From assembly GCF_000423465.1 (NCBI RefSeq), contig NZ_AUIA01000011.1, positions 62,001 to 126,000 on the forward strand: a DNA stretch of 64,000 nucleotides, in the 5' to 3' direction. Positions 45,613 to 51,182 of this stretch are shown here, in pieces. The stretch comes from Propionicicella superfundia DSM 22317. Its GTDB lineage: Bacteria > Actinomycetota > Actinomycetes > Propionibacteriales > Propionibacteriaceae. The notes under the pieces are model-generated. The model was not told where the DNA came from. It worked only from the letters and a program-made list of their open reading frames with translations, and did not search any database. The position numbers and the translations under genes are program-made. Position 1 is the first letter of the stretch; each line of letters starts with the position of its first letter.

Positions 45613-46874
45613 TGCGGAGGTGCGGGGTGGCGACGCGGAGTCGGTGTGTGTTTCGTCGCCTCGTCGCCTGCGTGGTCGCGGGGGTGATGGTCGCGGCGAC
45701 CGCGTCGTGTTCTGTGGTGGGCCCGCGGTTGGCGCGCTGGCGGATGCTCGCCGAGGGCGAGGCGCGGCTGGGCCCTGACGTGGCGATGGCTGTGTATGTC
45801 AGCCCGCCGAGCAGGGAGTTCGGGGCGCCGGGCTATGTGTTGCTCATCGACACGGCGGGGGAGGTGTCGGCGATCGAGACGGCGGGCATGGACGCTGCAC
45901 TGCTGACCTGGACGGCGGAGGGCATCTTCTTCTCCGACGAGGAGCGCGACTATCTGCTGAGCGAGTCCGGGTTGACCACGTGGGACAGCCCGAAGGCGAA
46001 CATGCAGAGTTCCGTGTTCGCGAAGCCGGATGGGACGGGCTATGTGAGTGTGTACAACGAGGGGTTCGCCGATCCGGACACCGAGGGCATGGGGTATATC
46101 GAGCAGGTGGTCGAGACCACGGCGGATCGGGTGACCCGCTACGACGTCGCCGGTTACAGCACGCTGACGGCCTGGTGTGGGTCGGCCTTGTACTCCGCGT
46201 TCGAGGTGACCGAGCCGTATGTCGGGCGTGCCGGGGCGGAGGGCGCGGTCGAGCGCGAGGTGGGGCCCTACTGGCCCGACATGCTGACGCAGCGCTACCC
46301 GCGGCCGGATTCGCCCGCCGAGGCGTTCCGGTCGGTGAGGCTGGGTGGCTACGGCGGCTACGCGCGGGATCCGGTTTGCCGTGCGGGCCGGATCCTGGCG
46401 ATAACGAGTGATCAGGGTGACACCCCTCCGCTGGTGGTGGAGTGGCCGACGGATGGCGGCAGGCCGGTCGAGCGCGTCCTCGTCGGGCCGGGCGATGAGC
46501 GCCTCGCTCTCGACCCCGAAGCGGCCGGCTGGACCGGGCGGATCGCGTCGTGGGCACCCGATGAGCACCAGGTGGTGTGGCACGGGGGCGATGGGGTCGT
46601 GCGCTCCACGGATATCACGACCGGACGCACTCGGGAGCTGTGGGACTCGGGCACGGAGCCGATCACCTCGGGCTACGACGACGTTGTCTTCGAAGGTGCG
46701 AACATCTATGTCTTCGACACCGATGACCCGGTGTCGCCGGACCGGGCGATGAGGCTGCGCGCCCACGATCTGCGCACCGGCCGGACGCGGGACGTCCTCA
46801 CCACGAGGCCGCGATTCGAGACGGTCGGGCCGACCCTGGTGCAGCGCGGCATCGCCGTCCGCCCAGGCTTATGA
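45612..46874 (+). CDS. large lipoprotein of unknown function, partner of the secreted hydrolase
   Basis: Lipoprotein of 420 aa. The signal peptide is unusually basic and ends in the lipobox TASC, lipidated Cys33. The mature part has many short strand-rich segments ending in aromatic residues (for example VLLIDTAGEVSAIET, ERDYLLSESGLTTWDS, GYVSVYNEGF, APDEHQVVWHGGDG), compatible with a beta-propeller, but no family was recognised. The ATG overlaps the hydrolase stop, so both are made together; a surface-anchored partner of a secreted hydrolase could act as inhibitor or immunity protein. Its TGA overlaps the ATG of a damaged second copy of the same gene. Confidence 0.7.
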   Translation: MRRCGVATRSRCVFRRLVACVVAGVMVAATASCSVVGPRLARWRMLAEGEARLGPDVAMAVYVSPPSREFGAPGYVLLIDTAGEVSAIETAGMDAALLTWTAEGIFFSDEERDYLLSESGLTTWDSPKANMQSSVFAKPDGTGYVSVYNEGFADPDTEGMGYIEQVVETTADRVTRYDVAGYSTLTAWCGSALYSAFEVTEPYVGRAGAEGAVEREVGPYWPDMLTQRYPRPDSPAEAFRSVRLGGYGGYARDPVCRAGRILAITSDQGDTPPLVVEWPTDGGRPVERVLVGPGDERLALDPEAAGWTGRIASWAPDEHQVVWHGGDGVVRSTDITTGRTRELWDSGTEPITSGYDDVVFEGANIYVFDTDDPVSPDRAMRLRAHDLRTGRTRDVLTTRPRFETVGPTLVQRGIAVRPGL

Positions 46875-47120
46875 GACGGAGGTGCGGGGTGGCGACGCGG
46901 AGTCGGTGCGTGTTTCGTCGCCTGCGTGGTCGCGGGGGCGATGGTCGCGGGGGCGATGGTCGCGGCGACCGCGTCGTGTTCTGTGGTGGGCCCGCGGTTG
47001 GCTCGCTGGCGGATGCTCGCCGAGGGCGAGGCGCGGCTGGGCCCTGACGTGGTGATGGCTGTGTATGTCAGCCCGCAGAGCAGCGAGTTCGGGGCGACGG
47101 TCGGCGTGGACCAGGAGTGA
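46871..47120 (+). pseudogene. truncated, frameshifted copy of the 45612-46874 lipoprotein gene
   Basis: The first 225 bp repeat the start of the preceding lipoprotein gene almost exactly. The ATG overlaps that gene's TGA. A deletion of eight bases after CGTCGCCT breaks the frame, and a 15-bp tandem repeat (GCGATGGTCGCGGGG, then GCGATGGTCGCGG) follows. Downstream, the original frame is open again through the TASC lipobox and about 45 mature residues, ending at TGA 47118-47120, where the sequence joins the duplicated cassette leader. It is a remnant of an extra partner gene. Confidence 0.85.
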
Positions 47121-47345
47121 CCCTGTCGCCTGTTAGCTTGCGGGTATTCAGCCCTGCCCCCTACGTGAAGACGGTTGCTCACCATTGGGGTCCAGCGCGC
47201 TGGAGAGGCTGTGTTTTCGCGGCGTTTCGATGAAACGGGTGTTGTGTCTATCTTCACGACAAAGGTGCTGTTGCGACCGGGAGTCCTTCTGGTCCTCGGC
47301 GTTCTGTTCGCCGTGTTCGTGCCGGCGAGTCCCGCCCATGCCGAG
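47101..47345 (+). repeat. duplicated leader segment, copy 2
   Basis: Second copy of the promoter, 5' UTR and signal-peptide coding segment at 44730-44970, including the -10 box and the TTCGCGGCGTTTCGA element (47216-47230). Homology ends after the AHAE codons. Confidence 0.85.
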
Positions 47346-47562
47346 GGTCGCGCGCGTTCGAGGATGGCGGCCGTCGTTGCAGCGATCGAGCGGGTGGATA
47401 AGACGCTGATCGAAAGCGCCGCCGACGTTCGAGTGCCACGCGCTGGGTGCATTGTTCGCCGGCCAGTGGAATCTTGAGAAGTTCCGCCCGAATCGGTCCG
47501 CGCACTGGTCATACGGTGTGAGTGTCCACCACTGCAACTGGACAACCGCGAATCGCTACTGA
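47244..47562 (+). pseudogene. broken secreted protein: shared signal peptide joined out of frame to a different C-terminus
   Basis: The GTG and 33-residue signal peptide (ending PASPAHA) match the hydrolase at 44869, but the following 43 residues differ and end at 47477. In the +1 frame from 47410 a protein-like C-terminus is open, with TFECHALGALFAG, WNLEKFRPN and HHCNWTTANRY, ending TGA at 47560-47562. The two parts must once have been in one frame, so a frameshift and probably an internal deletion destroyed the gene. The C-terminal part, with Cys-His and WNLE-RP patterns, recalls small secreted actinobacterial domains such as DUF2599, a tentative likeness only. The next gene starts 11 bp later, as expected for a partner. 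Confidence 0.7.
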
Positions 47563-47573
47563 GGAGCCTGGAG

Positions 47574-47990
47574 ATGAGCCGAGAAGTGAGCACTCACGCC
47601 CGTCACCGCTGGCCGCTGGGACGGGTCGGCAGCGGACTGCTGATCCTGCTCGTGGTGATCGGCCTGGTCACGGGCTGGTGGTTGCTCGGCGGAAGCGGTG
47701 CCTTCGCGCCGCGCACCGTCGAGGAACTGCTCGCCGCCGAGCAGGACATGCATCCCGTCGAGGCGACCGCGGAGCTGTGCCGTGACCCTGTCTGCGTCGA
47801 GGGCTGGCGGACCGACTACGGCAGGTTCGTGAGATTCGAGTCCGAGGGCGAGGCGGAGCACTGGGTGACCGTGCTGGGCGACGACGGAAGGCGGTGGAAG
47901 ACCGTGGTCCTGGACATGCGCGACACCGATCTCACGTTCGAGCAGAGACGGCACGCCATCGACACGCTGTTCGCCGCGCACGATTGGTAA
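47574..47990 (+). CDS. single-pass membrane protein with exported domain
   Basis: Protein of 138 aa. A basic N-terminus (residues 1-17), one transmembrane helix at about 20-40 (LLILLVVIGLVTGWWLL) and an exported domain of about 95 aa with two cysteines in ELCRDPVCVEGW and a Trp-rich core. No family was recognised. The ATG lies 11 bp after the stop of the broken secreted protein and has GAGGAG upstream, so it looks like the surviving partner of that lost effector. A GTG four codons later is an alternative start. Confidence 0.7.
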   Translation: MSREVSTHARHRWPLGRVGSGLLILLVVIGLVTGWWLLGGSGAFAPRTVEELLAAEQDMHPVEATAELCRDPVCVEGWRTDYGRFVRFESEGEAEHWVTVLGDDGRRWKTVVLDMRDTDLTFEQRRHAIDTLFAAHDW

Positions 47991-48142
47991 GGAGCATGGC
48001 CTCCATCGCGAGAACCGGGCAGGTCGGCATCCGCGGTGACGGCCGCGGTCCCATCCTGCACCGCCGGTCGATCAGCGGTGGATCGACAGTCGCCGGGACC
48101 GGGCCGTGGCGGTCACCTGCCCGGGTGACTTTCCCGATGTCG

Positions 48143-48856
48143 TCAGGTGCTGGTCCCCGGCGGCGTCGCGCGCTCCTCGGCCGCGATGCGCGCCACGTCG
48201 GCGGGCGTCCCGCCGGTGACGACGACGACGCTGCCCGTGCCGAGCAGGCATCGCCACGGTCCGTCGACGACCGTCGCCTGCGGATCGGCCGGCAGCAGCA
48301 CGAACCGGTCGTCGCGCGGCGGCAGCGAGGCGAGGTCCGCCAGAGGCGTGGGCGGGGCGTCCCATGCCACGCGGGCGAGGTCGGCGGCGGCGTCGCGGCC
48401 CACCTCCGGATAGGCGTCGGGCTGGGCGAGGACGTCGGCATAGTCGAGGTCGGCGGGCGGTGTGCCCGGGAAGCCGAGGCCGAGCGGATGCAGCGAGCAG
48501 GCGACGCTCGGGCACCGGGCATCCGGCGGGATCCCCTCGGGGCCGGCGACCGCCACGACGGCCCGGTCGGCATCGGTCAGAGAGACAGTGGTCCCGGCCA
48601 GCCAGGAGGACACGGACCAGACCGCGCCCACCCAGTGCCCCGGATGGGCGGCCAGGAGCGGTAGCCACACCGTGTCGCCCGGCCGGGCGCCGAGATCGTC
48701 GAGCAGGTTCGCCGTCTTGTGAACCCAGTTCGCGAACGTGACCGCACTGAGTTCCGTGCGGTGCCCGGCGGTCGCGTCGTAGTGGGTGAGGAGCGGAGAT
48801 GCTCCTGCGACACGAGCCCGATCACGCAAGATGTTCCGGACGGTTCGCGGCTCCAC
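48143..48856 (-). CDS. TIGR03089 family protein (short acyl-adenylate-enzyme-like)
   Basis: Protein of 237 aa resembling the N-terminal part of AMP-forming acyl-CoA synthetases, the actinobacterial TIGR03089 group: HYDATAGHRTELSAVTFANWVHKTANLL and ARPGDTVWLPLLAAHPGHWVGAVWS are like the first acyl-ligase motifs, but the AMP-binding P-loop and the C-terminal domain are absent, as in the family. Function unknown. The GTG lies seven bases after TAGCAT (48864-48869, minus strand), divergent from manC with 33 bp between the start codons. Confidence 0.85.
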   Translation of the reverse strand: MEPRTVRNILRDRARVAGASPLLTHYDATAGHRTELSAVTFANWVHKTANLLDDLGARPGDTVWLPLLAAHPGHWVGAVWSVSSWLAGTTVSLTDADRAVVAVAGPEGIPPDARCPSVACSLHPLGLGFPGTPPADLDYADVLAQPDAYPEVGRDAAADLARVAWDAPPTPLADLASLPPRDDRFVLLPADPQATVVDGPWRCLLGTGSVVVVTGGTPADVARIAAEERATPPGTST

Positions 48857-48889
48857 GCGACGAATGCTAGCGGCCGGTAGGCTGAAAGC
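48857..48889. promoter_or_regulatory. 33-bp divergent intergenic region with two leaderless promoters
   Basis: TAGCAT on the minus strand (48864-48869) and TAGGCT on the plus strand (48878-48883) are separated by 8 bp, each seven or six bases from its start codon. The -35 zones of each promoter must lie inside the other gene's coding sequence, so simultaneous use is unlikely. Confidence 0.65.
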
Positions 48890-49969
48890 GTGCGTTACGT
48901 CGTCATCATGGCCGGTGGTTCAGGGAAGCGTCTGTGGCCCCTGTCCCGTCAGGGGACCCCGAAGCAACTCCTGAAGCTCGTCGAGGGCAAGTCCTTGCTG
49001 CGGATAGCCTTCGAACGGGCACTGGGCGTCGTTCCGGCCGAGAACATCCTGGTCTGCACCGGTGCGAGCTACGCCGACGCGGTGGCCGCCGATCTCCACG
49101 AGTTGCCGCCGGAGAACCTGCTGGGCGAGCCCGTCGGGCGCGATTCGCTGAACGCGGTGGCGTGGCCGGCGGCCGTGCTCGCGCTGCGCGACCCCGACGC
49201 CGTCATCGCGCAGCTCACAGCCGACCACATCATGCATCCCGTGAGCGCGTTCCAGGATGCGCTGCGCACGGCGTTCGAGGTCGCCGAGAGCGATCCGCTC
49301 GCCCTGGTCACCCTCGGCGTCGTGCCCACCAGTCCCCACACCGGCTACGGATACCTGCAGCGCGGCCAGGAACTGGAGGGATTCACCGACGCGAACGCGG
49401 TCGTCGAGTTCAAGGAGAAGCCCGACCGGCTCACGGCCACGCAGTACGTCGAATCCGGCAACTACTGGTGGAACTCGGGCATGTTCGTGTGGCGGGCGCA
49501 GACCCTCCTCGATCAGGTCCGTGCCCTGCTGCCCGCGACCTACGAGACGGTCGTCGACATCGCGGCCCATCCCGAGCGGGTCGGCGACCTGTACCCGACG
49601 CTGCTGAAGACGTCGGTGGACTTCGGGATCATGGAACCCGTCTCCCGCGGCGAGGCGACGGCGCACGTGGCCGCGGTCGCGTTGCCGATCCAGTGGTACG
49701 ACGTCGGCGGGTTCGCCAGCCTCGCCGAGCATTTCGCCCACGACGACGCCGGCAACGCGACCGAGGGGCTCACCATCGCCCTGGACTCCGAGCGCAACCT
49801 GCTGATCAACAAGGGCGACGCGGGCTCCCTCGTCGCCGTCGTGGGGCTGCACGACACGGTCGTGGTGTCGACGCCGCAGATCACCCTGGTCTGCCCGATG
49901 GAGGACACCGAACGGATCCGGGAGCTCGTGGACCACGTCTCGACGCAACTGGGCCCCGAGTACGCCTGA
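48890..49969 (+). CDS. manC: mannose-1-phosphate guanylyltransferase
   Basis: GDP-mannose pyrophosphorylase of 359 aa. MAGGSGKRLWPLSR is the nucleotide-binding loop, HTGYGYL and VVEFKEKPD are sugar-phosphate motifs. It makes GDP-mannose for mannolipids and glycans. There is no C-terminal isomerase domain. The GTG is leaderless behind TAGGCT. manC near whiB, a zincin-like gene, DUF3499, manB and a SIS protein is a conserved actinobacterial neighbourhood, known from mycobacteria. Confidence 0.95.
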   Translation: MRYVVIMAGGSGKRLWPLSRQGTPKQLLKLVEGKSLLRIAFERALGVVPAENILVCTGASYADAVAADLHELPPENLLGEPVGRDSLNAVAWPAAVLALRDPDAVIAQLTADHIMHPVSAFQDALRTAFEVAESDPLALVTLGVVPTSPHTGYGYLQRGQELEGFTDANAVVEFKEKPDRLTATQYVESGNYWWNSGMFVWRAQTLLDQVRALLPATYETVVDIAAHPERVGDLYPTLLKTSVDFGIMEPVSRGEATAHVAAVALPIQWYDVGGFASLAEHFAHDDAGNATEGLTIALDSERNLLINKGDAGSLVAVVGLHDTVVVSTPQITLVCPMEDTERIRELVDHVSTQLGPEYA

Positions 49970-50043
49970 TTCGCGGACGTCGCTCCGCGGGCGGGGAACC
50001 CGCCGCCAGTACTGTGGGCAGCGACGACAGGGGAGGAAGCTCC

Positions 50044-50691
50044 GTGCTCGATCACGTGAAGAAGTACCGGGACATCGCCGCATGGGTCGTGCTCGCGCTG
50101 GTCGTGGGGTCGATGGTCTTCGCCGTGGTTCGGATCGTCGTCACGTCCGTGTCCACCGAATACACGCTCGGCCAGGCCGCGCTCAGCTACGGCGAGTCGA
50201 CGCTCGGGCTGACCCCGGCCCTCATCGTGCTCGCGGTCGTGGCGTTGTGCGTGTTCCTCAAGCCGAGCTCGCCCAGCGCGCCGACGCTGACACTGGTCGC
50301 CGCGATCGTCGTCTCGGCCGGCACGGTCCTGTCACTGATCTTCACGTTCATCGGGCTCAGCGCGACACTGGGCGGCTCGATCGGCGTCATCTTCCAGCTC
50401 CTCGGCTCCATGACGGACGTCATCCTCAAGGCGCTCGTCGCGGCGGCTTTGTGGTTGCTGCGCCGCGGGCAGCAGACGGGCGTGGTCGGCTCGCCACTGG
50501 CGGCGAACACCCCCAGCGCCCAGGCGTCCGCGCCGACGGTGTCCCCGGCAGGGCCCGGTGAGCCGATCGCCGGATCGGCCTGGAAGAGCGCGAGCGACGC
50601 GGCCAAGGGCGCTCCCGCCGAGGTCCGCCCGGAGTCGGGTGCCTCGCGCCAATGGCGCCCCGTGAACCGCCCACCCGATGAGACGAACTGA
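50044..50691 (+). CDS. membrane protein of unknown function
   Basis: Protein of 215 aa with four hydrophobic segments at about residues 10-35, 58-76, 83-108 and 118-140, and a Pro/Ala/Ser-rich cytoplasmic tail (about residues 150-215). No family was recognised. The GTG has GGGGAGGAAG upstream, and TACTGT (50010-50015) is a possible -10 box. It lies between manC and whiB. Confidence 0.7.
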   Translation: MLDHVKKYRDIAAWVVLALVVGSMVFAVVRIVVTSVSTEYTLGQAALSYGESTLGLTPALIVLAVVALCVFLKPSSPSAPTLTLVAAIVVSAGTVLSLIFTFIGLSATLGGSIGVIFQLLGSMTDVILKALVAAALWLLRRGQQTGVVGSPLAANTPSAQASAPTVSPAGPGEPIAGSAWKSASDAAKGAPAEVRPESGASRQWRPVNRPPDETN

Positions 50692-50711
50692 GACTGGTAA
50701 CTTAATCGGGC

Positions 50712-50741
50712 TTGACGTGACATGAACTACACCTGTGTAAT
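50712..50741 (+). promoter_or_regulatory. promoter of whiB with an inverted repeat over the -10 region
   Basis: TTGACG (50712-50717) and TGTAAT (50736-50741) are 18 bp apart. ATGAACTAC (50722-50730) and GTAGTTCAT (50751-50759) form a perfect 9-bp inverted repeat spanning the -10 box and start site, a likely operator for whiB control or a leader hairpin. Confidence 0.6.
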
Positions 50742-50781
50742 TCCAGGAAGGTAGTTCATCACCCCGGCCCGAGGAGGTTAC

Positions 50782-51042
50782 ATGCTCGAACTGCTGTCGA
50801 GCCCTAACCCGGAAGACATGGGCGCCCTTGCCTGGCAGGAGTCCGCGCTGTGCGCGCAGACCGACCCCGAGGCGTTCTTCCCCGAAAAGGGCGGTTCCAC
50901 GCGCGAGGCCAAGAAGGTGTGTCAATCCTGCGAAGTCCGCCTCGAATGCCTGGAGTACGCCCTGGCCAACGACGAACGGTTCGGAATCTGGGGCGGTTTG
51001 AGCGAGCGTGAGCGGCGGAAGCTGAAGAAGCGGGCCGTGTGA
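50782..51042 (+). CDS. WhiB-family iron-sulfur transcription factor
   Basis: Wbl protein of 86 aa with the four cluster-ligating cysteines Cys24, Cys47, Cys50 and Cys56, the GIWGGLSERERR turn and a basic C-terminal LKKR. WhiB proteins bind a redox-sensitive 4Fe-4S cluster and sigma factor region 4 to steer transcription. The location next to manC and the zincin-like and DUF3499 genes corresponds to WhiB2/WhmD-type genes needed for division or envelope control; this assignment is by context. The ATG follows GAGGAGG. Alone in its transcript, followed by a UUCG hairpin. Confidence 0.95.
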   Translation: MLELLSSPNPEDMGALAWQESALCAQTDPEAFFPEKGGSTREAKKVCQSCEVRLECLEYALANDERFGIWGGLSERERRKLKKRAV

Positions 51043-51119
51043 CCGCGAACGCTGAGAGGGCCCCCGTCCCGGGAGCCTGCTCGGCGGGGCGGGATACTGT
51101 GGGCACGTCAGTGCCCGTG

Positions 51120-51139
51120 AGGGCGCCTTCGGGCGCCCT
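51120..51139 (+). terminator. UUCG-tetraloop hairpin between whiB and the glycosyltransferase gene
   Basis: AGGGCGCC (51120-51127), loop TTCG and GGCGCCCT (51132-51139) form a very stable 8-bp hairpin. It may terminate whiB transcription, or lie in the 5' leader of the next gene if TACTGT (51095-51100) is its -10 box. No long T run follows. Confidence 0.6.
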
Positions 51140-51182
51140 TCGCGCTGTGTAAAGCCTGTGAGTCTGCCGAGCCGGAGGGTCA

